A stretch of 52,645 nt of DNA from Bryobacterales bacterium. Lineage in GTDB: Bacteria; Acidobacteriota; Terriglobia; Bryobacterales; Bryobacteraceae. The stretch covers positions 109,532-162,176 of the forward strand of contig PMUP01000071.1 of NCBI GenBank assembly GCA_003166865.1, in the 5' to 3' direction. A program made the translations under genes and the position numbers. Below, piece after piece: positions 25,719-34,186 of the stretch. The notes below the pieces were generated by a model, which was not told the DNA's origin, made no database searches, and worked only from the letters and a program-made list of their open reading frames with translations. Numbering within the stretch: position 1 is the stretch's first letter; the number at the start of each line of letters is the position of its first letter.

Positions 25719-25747
25719 GATATATCATGGATGGATATAGTTGTCAA
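25719..25747 (-). promoter_or_regulatory. padR promoter with overlapping inverted repeat
   Basis: On the minus strand: -35 TTGACA (25747-25742), 17-nt spacer, -10 TATATC (25724-25719), then 5 nt to GTG. The inverted repeat TATATC-N7-GATATA spans 25721-25739, covering most of the spacer and the -10. This is a typical PadR operator arrangement. Confidence 0.7.
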
Positions 25748-25760
25748 CAGGGTTTCACGC

Positions 25761-25766
25761 TAAAAT
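25761..25766 (+). promoter_or_regulatory. Candidate -10 of mfd
   Basis: TAAAAT on the plus strand, 34 nt before GTG 25801 and divergent from the padR promoter about 15 nt away. Confidence 0.4.
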
Positions 25767-25800
25767 AGAACCACCGCGTGATCTTCCTCGCCCCTCATTT

Positions 25801-28800
25801 GTGACGCACCCTGCGATCCGTGATCTGTTTCAGTCGCTCAGCCGCGACCCTGCCTTCCAGGATGCCGTCAGCCGTCTGCTTCGCGATCCGCACGCGCACC
25901 TCTCGCTTTCCGGACTCACCACCACAGCCAAAGCTTTGTACATCGTATTGCTGTGGCAGGCCACCGAGCGCAACCTGGTGGTGGTCGTCGACGGCAACAA
26001 TCAAGCCGACGTGCTGACCGAGCTGGTGGACACGTTTTTCGACCTGCTGGTCACTTCCGATCTGCCGCGGCCGCAAACCATCCCGGCCTTGGACGTCCTC
26101 CCGGCGCAACGCATGTCGCCGCACAGCGAGATCAGCGAGCAGCGGGCCATCGGCCTGTGGCGCATGGCATCGCGCAAAACCAGCATCACGATTACTCCGG
26201 TGGCCTCCGCGCTGCTGCGCACCGAAGCGGCCGAATTTTACCGTCAGCTCGCGCTCACACTGCGCGTGGGCGAGGAGATTCCGCTGCAGGATCTGTTGGC
26301 CCACTTGGAAAGCATCGGGTACGAGAAGCGCGACCCGGTGGAAATGGTGGGCGAGTACTCCCTCCGCGGCGGCATCCTCGATATTTTCCCGGCCGAAGCC
26401 TCCAAGCCGATTCGCATCGAACTGTTCGGCGATCTGATCGAATCAATCCGAAGATTCGATGTGCAAACCCAGCGCTCGGTGCTGAAGATCTCGGAGACCA
26501 CGCTCCTGCCGCTGGCCGAGTATCCCAAATCGCGCGAGCTGTTCGATGAGTTGGGCGAACCCGCTCCCGGCTGGGAATTCACGGTGCCGCTGGTTCGGCC
26601 GCGATCGCATTCGCTGTTTTCGCTTACCGATAATCCCGTGATTGTCGTCGATGAGCCGGAGCAGGCCGCGGCCGCCGCCGAGCGCTTCTGGAAGCGCTTG
26701 CTCGAAAAAACCGATCGGGAATTTCCCTGCCCGCCCGAGGCGAATTTCTACACCTGGCCCGAACTGCGCGAAACTCTCGAAGGAATCGCCGAACTCGCCC
26801 TCCGCGAACTCGACGTTGTCACCAATCCCCAATCCCTAATCCCCAATCCCGCATCAACGGCCTCCAGGCCATCGATGGCCTTCCACGGCAACATCCAAGC
26901 CGCCGTCGCCGAGGCGCGCAATCTGGTGGAGCAAGGCTATCGCGTCGTCTTCTTCGGGCGATCGAGCGGCGAACTGGAGCGGCTCGCGGACATTTTTCAG
27001 GAATACTCGGTGCCTTTCCAATTGGGCCTTGATCCTGCTGACGCCACTCGCCCGTACCTTGCCGAGCGTTCCTATGTCGCCGGCGCCTCCGCCAGCACCT
27101 TCCTCGTTAAGGGACTGATCCGCCGCGGTGTCGTGTTCCCCGCCGCGCGCATCGCTGTTTTCGGATCGGAAGACCTCTTCGATTCGTCCGACTTGGTCGC
27201 GAAGCCCGGCCCCTCCAAATCCCAACTCGCCGCCTTCACCGCCGACATGGCGGATCTCAAACCCGGCGACTACGTGGTGCACGAAGCCCACGGCATCGGC
27301 CGATTCCTGGGCACGCGCGAGATCGCGCAAGGCGACAACAAGGGCGATTTCATGCTGCTCGAATATGCGGGCGACGCCAAGCTCTACGTTCCCCTCGCGC
27401 GCCTGGATCTGATCCAGAAATATCGCGGCGCTGGCGAAGGCAGCACGCCCACGCTCGACCGGCTGGGCGGCGTCACGTGGGAACGCACCAAATCGCGCGT
27501 CAAAGCCAAAATGCGCGACATGGCCGACGAGCTTTTGAAGCTTTACGCGCAACGCCGCATGGCCGAGGGCTTTCGCTTTTCGCCCGACAGCAATTGGCAG
27601 CGCGAGTTTGAAGACTCCTTCGAATTCACCGAGACCAAGGACCAGCTCTCGGCCATCCAGCAGATCAAGAAAGACATGGAGAGCGGGCATCCCATGGACC
27701 GTCTGTTGTGCGGCGATGTCGGCTACGGCAAAACCGAAGTCGCCATGCGCGCGGCCTTCAAGGGACTCGGCGACGGTAAGCAAACCGCGGTGCTCGCACC
27801 CACCACCGTGCTCGCGTACCAGCATTTCGAGACCTTCAAGCGGCGTTTCGCAGCCTTTCCGGTGCGCATCGAAATGCTCAGCCGCTTTCGCGACAAGAAG
27901 GAAATCGCTGAAGTGTTGGAGGGCCTGGCCGAAGGTAAAGTGGACATCGTCATCGGAACGCACCGCATTCTTTCGAAGGACGTGGCCTTTCGCGATCTTG
28001 GACTGCTGGTGGTGGATGAAGAGCAGCGCTTCGGGGTGCGTCACAAGGAGCGCATCAAGCAACTGCAGCACAACGTGGATGTGCTCACGATGAGTGCGAC
28101 GCCTATCCCACGCACGCTGCATATGTCCCTGGCCGGGTTGCGCGACATGTCGGTGATCGAGACCCCGCCCAAGGATCGGCTCGCAATCCACACCGTAGTC
28201 GCGCACTTTGGCAACGAGCTGATCAAGACCGCGATCGAACAGGAGATCGCCCGTGGCGGCCAAGTGTACTTCATCCACAATCGCGTGGACAGCATTTACA
28301 TGCGCGCGGCGCAAATTCAGGAGCTGTTGCCGGGTGTGCGAGTGGGCGTCGGCCATGGGCAAATGGACGAAACCGAGTTGGAGCGCGTGCTACTGGGATT
28401 CATGCAGCACGAATTCGACGTGTTCGTGTGCACCACCATCGCCGAGAACGGGCTCGACATCCCGTTGGCCAACACGATGATCATCGAGAACGCCGAGCGG
28501 CACGGTCTGTCGGAGTTGTATCAGTTGCGGGGACGAGTGGGGCGGTCGAATCGCAGAGCTTATGCCTACTTGCTGGTCCCGGCCGACACGGAGCTGAGCG
28601 AAATCGCCCGCAAGCGTTTAGCCGCGCTCAAGGAGTTCAGCGATCTGGGCGCCGGGTTCAAGATCGCCGCGCTCGATCTCGAGCTGCGCGGTGCGGGCAA
28701 TATTTTGGGAGGCGAACAGCACGGCCACATTGGCGCGGTTGGATTCGACATGTACATCCGCCTGCTGGAAGAAACGGTGCACGAGCTCAAGGGCGAAGAA

Positions 28801-29265
28801 GCGCCGCTGCAGGTTCACTCGACGCTCAACCTCGGGCTCGACATCCGCATTCCCTCCGAGTACATTTCCGACGAGCATCAACGCTTGCGCGCGTACAAAC
28901 GCATCGCCGACGCCAGCACGGCCGAAGCCGCGTCGGAAGCTCTGGCCGAGCTCGAGGACCGCTATGGTCCGGCGCCCGCCCCGGTTCGCAGCCTGCTGAA
29001 ATTCTCGGCGCTCAAAGGTTCGGCGCAGAGGCTCGGCATCGAAGCCATCGACCGCCGCGCCGGCGCGCTCAATGTGAAGTTCCACAAGGAAACCCACATC
29101 GATCCCAAGCGTCTGATGAGCCTGGTGACTCGCACCGAGGGCGCGCAGTTCACCCCCGCCGGAGTGCTGCGCCTGCCGCTGGATGGAGCCTCGGATGCCG
29201 AGAAGGTGCTGGAGCTGGTGGAGGCGCAATTGCACCAGCTCGAGCCAACTGAACCGCGCACGTAA
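25801..29265 (+). CDS. mfd: Transcription-repair coupling factor
   Basis: 1154 aa from GTG 25801; a TTG at 25741 would extend it across the padR -35 and is unlikely. Domains: UvrB-like module (1-340), CarD-like RNA-polymerase-binding domain (about 480-560: LKPGDYVVHEAHGIGRFLG), SF2 translocase with Walker A GDVGYGKT (K644) and DEEQ box D739-Q742, helicase motif QLRGRVGRS, and the C-terminal TRCF domain. Mfd removes stalled RNA polymerase and recruits UvrA. Oddities: residues 342-350 (NPQSLIPNP) come from an AATCCCC heptamer array, and the last residues EPRT come from a palindromic repeat. Confidence 0.97.
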   Translation: MTHPAIRDLFQSLSRDPAFQDAVSRLLRDPHAHLSLSGLTTTAKALYIVLLWQATERNLVVVVDGNNQADVLTELVDTFFDLLVTSDLPRPQTIPALDVLPAQRMSPHSEISEQRAIGLWRMASRKTSITITPVASALLRTEAAEFYRQLALTLRVGEEIPLQDLLAHLESIGYEKRDPVEMVGEYSLRGGILDIFPAEASKPIRIELFGDLIESIRRFDVQTQRSVLKISETTLLPLAEYPKSRELFDELGEPAPGWEFTVPLVRPRSHSLFSLTDNPVIVVDEPEQAAAAAERFWKRLLEKTDREFPCPPEANFYTWPELRETLEGIAELALRELDVVTNPQSLIPNPASTASRPSMAFHGNIQAAVAEARNLVEQGYRVVFFGRSSGELERLADIFQEYSVPFQLGLDPADATRPYLAERSYVAGASASTFLVKGLIRRGVVFPAARIAVFGSEDLFDSSDLVAKPGPSKSQLAAFTADMADLKPGDYVVHEAHGIGRFLGTREIAQGDNKGDFMLLEYAGDAKLYVPLARLDLIQKYRGAGEGSTPTLDRLGGVTWERTKSRVKAKMRDMADELLKLYAQRRMAEGFRFSPDSNWQREFEDSFEFTETKDQLSAIQQIKKDMESGHPMDRLLCGDVGYGKTEVAMRAAFKGLGDGKQTAVLAPTTVLAYQHFETFKRRFAAFPVRIEMLSRFRDKKEIAEVLEGLAEGKVDIVIGTHRILSKDVAFRDLGLLVVDEEQRFGVRHKERIKQLQHNVDVLTMSATPIPRTLHMSLAGLRDMSVIETPPKDRLAIHTVVAHFGNELIKTAIEQEIARGGQVYFIHNRVDSIYMRAAQIQELLPGVRVGVGHGQMDETELERVLLGFMQHEFDVFVCTTIAENGLDIPLANTMIIENAERHGLSELYQLRGRVGRSNRRAYAYLLVPADTELSEIARKRLAALKEFSDLGAGFKIAALDLELRGAGNILGGEQHGHIGAVGFDMYIRLLEETVHELKGEEAPLQVHSTLNLGLDIRIPSEYISDEHQRLRAYKRIADASTAEAASEALAELEDRYGPAPAPVRSLLKFSALKGSAQRLGIEAIDRRAGALNVKFHKETHIDPKRLMSLVTRTEGAQFTPAGVLRLPLDGASDAEKVLELVEAQLHQLEPTEPRT
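26824..26850 (+). repeat. AATCCCY heptamer array inside mfd
   Basis: Nearly four tandem copies of AATCCCC/AATCCCT. Seven nt is not a multiple of three, so it is read in successive frames as NPQSLIPNP, in a linker of the protein. Confidence 0.85.
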
Positions 29266-29286
29266 CCGAGCCGCGCAGCCGCTTCG
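29249..29286 (+). repeat. Palindromic repeat, family 2 (partial), at the mfd stop
   Basis: CTGAACCGCGCACGTAACC matches the first half of the copy at 30552, followed by the degenerate unit GAGCCGCGCAGCCGCTT. The mfd stop codon TAA lies within it. Confidence 0.65.
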
Positions 29287-29297
29287 CTAGTAAACGC

Positions 29298-30443
29298 CTA
29301 GTAAATGATGGTGCGCTTCGCTGCGTCCGCCGCTGTGGCCATATCCATAAGCGTGTCGAGGAACTCCTTCGACTGGCCAATGAACAGCCCGTCGGCGGTG
29401 AAGCTTGCGATCGCAGCCACTGCGCCTGCAAATTTATCGGTCAGCGGACGAATGACCGAGACATGGGGAAGGCTGGCGTCGATGAATTCGCAAGGGACAG
29501 GGAAGATTAGGCTGGGCTGAATCGACCGATTCAGAGGAGCGAAAAAATTGGGGAACGTCAGGTGGGAAATGGGATCCGTAAACGGCGCAACAGGGGCTTG
29601 CACTCCGTTCCCCGAAAAATCGACCCATTCCAGGAAGTGCGCTATCTCGTCTCCGCCGATGCCCAGGGTGACCTCAAGCACTTGCGGATCCGACACTTTT
29701 TGACTCATGGTCGCGTACAGACTCGATCCGCCTTGCTCGATGTACCCGAAGTGAAAGCCCGCAACATTCGCGATCGCCTGAACATGTTCGTTGCCGGGGA
29801 GGGTCCCGCCTTGAAGGGGCGCGCCGTTGAAATCGTTATTGTCTCGGGGAATCGCGGTGACGTTTTTGAGAACGATCGCCTGAGGGAAGGTGGCGCCGAA
29901 ATCCGGATTGGTGGCGCTGCGGTAGCGAACGTACCAACTGGTATCGACGGTGAGATTCATGAGGTTAGTGAGGCGTTTGATACCCGACGATCCGGTCGCT
30001 GTGCTTCCATTCAAAGTGCGGAACTTATCGAAGTTGACGGGCCGGGCTCCTCGGTACTCGAGATAGGCATTGAGGAAGGTTGCGTGACTCACTTCATCCA
30101 GCGTGTTGCTGCTGATGTATTGCGGGCCGTCGGGATCGAGGTTCGAAAGGGCCAGCTGGTAGTTATTCAAGGGCGGGTTCGGGTTGGGATTTACCTCAAT
30201 GGGCTGATCGTCGCCGATACCACCCAGTTCCGCATATTGCGTCCACAGGTCCGATTCGATCAGCTCGGCTGCTGCCAGAAACTGGAGAATGGCGACGTCT
30301 CCAGCGCTGATGGGCTCCGCCGGAGCCGCGAACAGTTTGCTCTCACTTAGCGCGCTGGCGCCCAGCACAGCCGCTCCCGTGGCGAGAGAGCCTCGCAAAA
30401 AAGACCGGCGGTTCTTAAATAACTTCGAGTTAGTGTCTTTCAT
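29298..30443 (-). CDS. Tat-exported ferritin-like protein
   Basis: 381 aa from ATG 30443, with AGGAGA 5-7 nt upstream; longer in-frame starts lack that site. The N-terminus carries a twin-arginine signal (RRSFLRG at 12-18) followed by LATGAAVLGASAL. The next region (ISAGDVAILQFLAAAELIES, then LDEVSHATFLNAYLE) is the ferritin-like domain of the secreted Ferritin_2 type, with Glu and His residues suited to a di-metal site. Tat export fits a folded, metal-loaded protein. It is monocistronic and convergent with mfd. Role in iron or oxidative stress is inferred. Confidence 0.85.
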   Translation of the reverse strand: MKDTNSKLFKNRRSFLRGSLATGAAVLGASALSESKLFAAPAEPISAGDVAILQFLAAAELIESDLWTQYAELGGIGDDQPIEVNPNPNPPLNNYQLALSNLDPDGPQYISSNTLDEVSHATFLNAYLEYRGARPVNFDKFRTLNGSTATGSSGIKRLTNLMNLTVDTSWYVRYRSATNPDFGATFPQAIVLKNVTAIPRDNNDFNGAPLQGGTLPGNEHVQAIANVAGFHFGYIEQGGSSLYATMSQKVSDPQVLEVTLGIGGDEIAHFLEWVDFSGNGVQAPVAPFTDPISHLTFPNFFAPLNRSIQPSLIFPVPCEFIDASLPHVSVIRPLTDKFAGAVAAIASFTADGLFIGQSKEFLDTLMDMATAADAAKRTIIY

Positions 30444-30551
30444 ATATCTCCTGAAAAAGTTAGTTCGCGCGTGTTGTGCGCTCCATTCCAGTGTGGGGCG
30501 TTGCGATTGTGGAGTTGTTGGAACTAAGTAAACAAGTTGCAAAATTGAATT

Positions 30552-30594
30552 GAACCGCGCACGTAGCTGAACCGCGCACGTGAGTAAGCGGTCC
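30552..30594 (+). repeat. Palindromic repeat, family 2 (full copy)
   Basis: GAACCGCGCACGTAGCT then GAACCGCGCACGTGAGTAA then GCGGTCC: a half-unit plus a hairpin ACCGC (30571-30575) / GCGGT (30588-30592) with loop GCACGTGAGTAA. It lies directly before the MFS gene; a GTG inside it is in frame with that gene. Confidence 0.8.
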
Positions 30595-30600
30595 CCGAGC

Positions 30601-30606
30601 TACAAT
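30601..30606 (+). promoter_or_regulatory. -10 element before a leaderless GTG start
   Basis: TACAAT followed by six nt (CACGAT) and GTG 30613. No Shine-Dalgarno is present. Confidence 0.45.
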
Positions 30607-30612
30607 CACGAT

Positions 30613-31869
30613 GTGCGCTCGCCCATCCCTGCCCGTTGGGTTGCGATCAGCGTTTTCATTCTGGCTTCGGTCCTGAATTACCTCGATCGCCAGATTTTGG
30701 CCACCATGGTCGACATCTGGCGCACGCGGCCGGAGTTTCCGTTTACCTATGACGATTACGGCTTGCTGTTGTCCGTGTTCTCCATCGCCTATGCGCTGAG
30801 CGCGCTGTTCGTCGGCTGGTTCATCGATCGCGTGGGACTGAATCGCGGCGCAATCGTCGCGGTAGCGGTCTGGGCCATCGCGAGCTTCGGCACCGGATCT
30901 TCCCATAGCGTCCGGGAGTTGCTGGTGTGGCGTGCTCTGCTGGGAATTTCCGAAGCCAGCGCGATTGTCGCCGTGACCAAGGCCGTCGCGATGTATCTGC
31001 TGCCTCCGGAACGCGCAGTCGGACAAGCCATGAGCCAACTGGGGTTGAGCCTCGGCGCCGGGATCGCTCCGGCGTTCGCGGTCTATTTTTCGTATCGCTA
31101 CTCTTGGCACTGGTCGTTCTACGCCGCGGGATTGCTGAGTCTGGCTTGGATTCCAGCGTGGCTCGCGACCTCGCGCGCGATTCCGCCCGTCTCGTTGCCT
31201 GGCGCCGGCAAGGCCGCGCATTCCTTCGGCCTTCTGCGCGACCCCAAGCTGTGGGCGCTGATCGTCGCGAACATGCTCGGCATGACGGTTTACAGCCTGT
31301 GGGCGAATTGGGCGCCAACCTATCTGGTACGCGTCCATCACCTGACGCCGCCGCAAGCCGCGCACTACACTTGGGCCGTGCCCATCAGCGGCTACTTCGG
31401 CGCGCTCCTTGGAGGCGCAATCTCGTGGCGATTAGTCCTCTCCGGCCACACCCCCATCGCCGCGCGCAAACGCGCTTGTCTCATCTCCGCTCTGTTCTTG
31501 CTCGGAACCATGGCTGTGCCGCTCATGCCCACTCCGGCGCTCGCGACCCTGGGAATGTCGTTCAGCTTCTTCTGGGTGTGCGCCTGGAGCGCCAATCATT
31601 ACACGCTGCCCATTGATCTCTACGGTGCAAGCCGCGCTGCGTTCGGTGGCGCATCGTTGGTGTTCGCGTATGGCGTGATGCAATCGATTATTTCGCGCCC
31701 TCTGGCGGACGTGATTGAAAACTTCGGCTTTGCGCCAGTCTGTTTTACTTTTGCCGTGCTCCCGATCGCGGGTTACTCCCTGGTGCATGTTCTGATTCGG
31801 AATGAATCGAGCACGGATCCCGCCGCCGATCAGTCACAAGTCATCGTAAAAATTACTAGTACTCGATAA
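30613..31869 (+). CDS. MFS transporter (anion:cation symporter type)
   Basis: 418 aa from GTG 30613; a GTG at 30580 inside the palindromic repeat would add 11 residues. Twelve helices are evident. The start of the first helix (VAISVFILASVLNYLDRQIL) and the loop WFIDRVGLNRG after helix 2 are typical of ACS-family (ExuT/GudP-like) MFS proteins that import sugar acids or organic anions. LLGISEASAIVAVTKAVAMY matches the family's helix-4 region. The substrate cannot be told from sequence. No catabolic genes adjoin. Confidence 0.87.
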   Translation: MRSPIPARWVAISVFILASVLNYLDRQILATMVDIWRTRPEFPFTYDDYGLLLSVFSIAYALSALFVGWFIDRVGLNRGAIVAVAVWAIASFGTGSSHSVRELLVWRALLGISEASAIVAVTKAVAMYLLPPERAVGQAMSQLGLSLGAGIAPAFAVYFSYRYSWHWSFYAAGLLSLAWIPAWLATSRAIPPVSLPGAGKAAHSFGLLRDPKLWALIVANMLGMTVYSLWANWAPTYLVRVHHLTPPQAAHYTWAVPISGYFGALLGGAISWRLVLSGHTPIAARKRACLISALFLLGTMAVPLMPTPALATLGMSFSFFWVCAWSANHYTLPIDLYGASRAAFGGASLVFAYGVMQSIISRPLADVIENFGFAPVCFTFAVLPIAGYSLVHVLIRNESSTDPAADQSQVIVKITSTR

Positions 31870-32007
31870 CGCGCCGGTACTGCGCAGCGCAAGTTCCAGC
31901 TTTATAAGGACTAACAAACAGTAACTTCGAGCGGATTCGGTCGATCTAATCTAATGAAGGGCGAAAAGGGAGGCGCAAAGTTTGCTTCAGAAGGATTTAA
32001 TGGAAGT

Positions 32008-32265
32008 ATGAGAGTTCAGTGCCCGTACCGCTGCGACTATTGCCTGAACCTAAAGGGCGAAACCAATCATTGGTGGCTGCGGCCTCAAGACGCGATCCAA
32101 TTCCGGCTGATACGCTGGGATTACGCGATCGCCGATGTAGAGGGCTACGAACATATTTGCTCGGAATCTTGCGCGTCGAAGGCGCTCTCGCAATGGTTGG
32201 CGCAGGCCAGCGGCAACCTGGTGCGCCCCGCGTCGAAACCCGAATTATCCTTAAGAACCCAATAG
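32008..32265 (+). CDS. Small protein with Cys-rich (zinc-binding) motif
   Basis: 85 aa. The start at ATG 32008 is chosen because the 18 codons from ATG 31954 have A/T-ending codons unlike the rest. The pattern C5-x3-C9-x2-C12 in CPYRCDYC and a later C-x3-C (ICSESCAS) could hold a zinc ion. NHWWLRPQD is a distinctive segment. I do not recognise a named family. It is convergent with, and ends 1 nt from, the MscS gene. Confidence 0.6.
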   Translation: MRVQCPYRCDYCLNLKGETNHWWLRPQDAIQFRLIRWDYAIADVEGYEHICSESCASKALSQWLAQASGNLVRPASKPELSLRTQ

Positions 32266-32266
32266 G

Positions 32267-33241
32267 TCACTTTACCTCTCCCGCGGCGTGCGTCGAACCC
32301 GCGGCGCGCGTCAAACCCGGGCCGCGCGTCAAAGATGACGCGTGCGATTCGGCCGCGTCCTCGACGGCCGGCGGGCTCGTGAGAGTGACTGTTTGCGACG
32401 CCCATTGGAGCCGCCCCTTGCTGTTCGCAACTTCCTCGACGATTTTGGTGAACAGTTGAGTTTTCATGGCCGTTCGCTTCGTGTAGTCAACCACGTAGCT
32501 GAGTGAGAATTCGAGCGATCCGGCATTTACGACCAGCGAGACGGTCGGCTCCAACGACGGGCTTTCGATTCGAAAATTCTCGCTGATATATTTCCAGGAG
32601 ATCCGCGCCTCCACCAGGTACTCGCCAATCGCACCGTCGGCTACTCGTAAAAGCATCTCCCTGGCGAGCTGGCAATCGCTCGTAACTGAAAACAGCACTT
32701 TGATCTCGTCCCAGACAAACCGGAATCCTTGCGAGTAATTGAAAACGGACACCTTCAGGACGGTGCTGTTGGGAATGCGAACCAACCGGCCGTTGTACAC
32801 GTCCCGGCTGACCCAATTGCCGGTTTCCATCAAGGTGGTTCGCAGCAGCCCGATGTCGATCACGTCACCGAGCGTGTCGCCGATCTGAACCCTGTCGCCC
32901 ACCCCGTAGAGCTTCGAAAAGCCGATGGAGAATGCGCCGGCAATGCTCGCCACTACGTCCTGCAGCGCCACTGCCACACCCGCGCCGATAACACCGATCG
33001 CGAAGCTGAGGCGGCCCAGGCGATCTTCAAAGAGAATGGTGAGGAAAAGAAGAATCGCGAAATATCCTGAAAAGAGGACGAACTTGCGAACCCTGTAGCG
33101 CGCATCGCCTTGGCCAAAGCGCCGTGGCAGGATTTGTTCGAGCACGCGGAATGCGGTGTGAATGACCAGGATTCCGACCACTGCGGCAATGCTCTTCTCG
33201 AGGAGCGAAAGTGAAACAGCGCGTTTTAAGAGATCATTCAT
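32267..33241 (-). CDS. MscS-family mechanosensitive channel
   Basis: 324 aa. Helices near 17-35, 60-80 and 85-110 are followed by the beta domain signature GVGDRVQIGDTLGDVIDIG and RIPNSTVLKVSVFNYSQG, characteristic of MscS channels, which release solutes on hypo-osmotic shock. The pore helix has GAGVAVALQDVVASIAGAF. The C-terminal tail (LTRGPGLTRAAGSTHAAGEV) is encoded by three 18-nt tandem repeats and looks like a late addition. It starts 9 nt downstream of the TPR gene's stop, so they may be co-transcribed. Confidence 0.9.
   Translation of the reverse strand: MNDLLKRAVSLSLLEKSIAAVVGILVIHTAFRVLEQILPRRFGQGDARYRVRKFVLFSGYFAILLFLTILFEDRLGRLSFAIGVIGAGVAVALQDVVASIAGAFSIGFSKLYGVGDRVQIGDTLGDVIDIGLLRTTLMETGNWVSRDVYNGRLVRIPNSTVLKVSVFNYSQGFRFVWDEIKVLFSVTSDCQLAREMLLRVADGAIGEYLVEARISWKYISENFRIESPSLEPTVSLVVNAGSLEFSLSYVVDYTKRTAMKTQLFTKIVEEVANSKGRLQWASQTVTLTSPPAVEDAAESHASSLTRGPGLTRAAGSTHAAGEVK
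32280..32333 (-). repeat. Three 18-nt tandem repeats at the 3' end of the MscS gene
   Basis: Units at 32280-32297, 32298-32315 and 32316-32333, plus-strand form CCCGCGGCGCGCGTCAAA with one to three changes per copy. They encode (L/S)T(R/H)(G/A)(P/A)G three times. Confidence 0.88.
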
Positions 33242-33250
33242 CTGCGTTCT

Positions 33251-34186
33251 TCATTTTAAATAACTCAGCTCTTTTTGGGCAGCTGCCACGGTCCAGTGAT
33301 GCCAGGGCGGTTGATGCATCGTGATTTTTTCAAAGCACGCCGCGGCCTCGCGGTAGCGCTTGCTGTTTTCCAGGTACTGGCCGTAGTAAAACCAGGCCGT
33401 CGGAAGAGAAGGATGCTCCCGGATGACAGCCGTCGCCAAGGCTTCGGTCTCGCGTAATCGGAGTTGCGCGAACAAGTAGAGCAGCGTGACGTCCGGTGTT
33501 GACTCCAGTTCGGGGAACTTGTCCAGGGCTTGGTGCACCAGCGCCATGCTGCCCTCGCGGTTGCCGTTATAGAGAGACTCGAGCGCAGCGTCGACCATGT
33601 AGTCGGCTCCAGCTGGGCCGCCCAGTATAGAGGGGTCTTGCAACAAACCCAACGCGATCTTGGAACGGAGTACGTTTCCATCCTGGAGACGCGCGGCCGT
33701 CAGATCCCCTGAAACCACCAGCGTGAGGTTCTTGATCGGGACTCGAACCAGCAGCACAGAAGGTCCGTACGACCAAAGTAGGCGCTCGCCCGCATACTCC
33801 TGAGTAAACCAGCCGAGCGTCCCGTGCTCCTCCGTCGCAAATTTCAAGGCGTTCGGAAGCGGCGCATGGCCCACAATCGGCGTCAGCGCATCGAAGAACG
33901 AGCGGTTATCCAAAACCTCTTCACCCGGCGTGCCGTCTGCCGTGTTCGCGAGTACTTGCCGAATCGTCGCGCCTGGCGGTGTTGGCGCGGCAGTGTCAAG
34001 CAGCGCTCTGGGGACGCGCTCGGCAATTACTGGCTCTTCCGGCGCTCGCGCTGTTATCTTTCCGTGTTGAACGACAATACGGCCCGACTTAATGACCGCT
34101 ATATGTATCTTTGGATCGTAGTCATCAAGACGGACCTGACCCGCCAATGGCCAACACGCCAAGAGCGCGGCGAGCCAAACCCTCAC
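33251..34186 (-). CDS. Secreted protein: reduced beta-lactamase-fold region plus TPRs
   Basis: 311 aa with signal peptide RVWLAALLACWPLAGQ. Residues about 75-165 (TIRQVLANTADGTPGEE, FFDALTPIVG, LGWFTQEYAGERLLWSYG) resemble the middle and end of class C beta-lactamase-like serine hydrolases, but the region holding the catalytic SxxK and YxN motifs is absent, so it should be inactive. The C-terminus has TPR-like helices (AWFYYGQYLENSKRYREAAACF). The ATG overlaps the stop of the adenosine-specific kinase gene by four bases. Function unknown. Confidence 0.68.
   Translation of the reverse strand: MRVWLAALLACWPLAGQVRLDDYDPKIHIAVIKSGRIVVQHGKITARAPEEPVIAERVPRALLDTAAPTPPGATIRQVLANTADGTPGEEVLDNRSFFDALTPIVGHAPLPNALKFATEEHGTLGWFTQEYAGERLLWSYGPSVLLVRVPIKNLTLVVSGDLTAARLQDGNVLRSKIALGLLQDPSILGGPAGADYMVDAALESLYNGNREGSMALVHQALDKFPELESTPDVTLLYLFAQLRLRETEALATAVIREHPSLPTAWFYYGQYLENSKRYREAAACFEKITMHQPPWHHWTVAAAQKELSYLK

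Noticed and set aside
26854-28362. 502-aa open frame antisense to mfd
   Set aside because: It is the mirror of a well-conserved gene in GC-rich DNA; His/Arg/Gly-rich composition without domains.
32019-32459. 146-aa open frame crossing the zinc-motif gene and the MscS 3' end
   Set aside because: It reads out-of-frame through the 85-aa gene and antisense through the tandem repeat; no plausible start.
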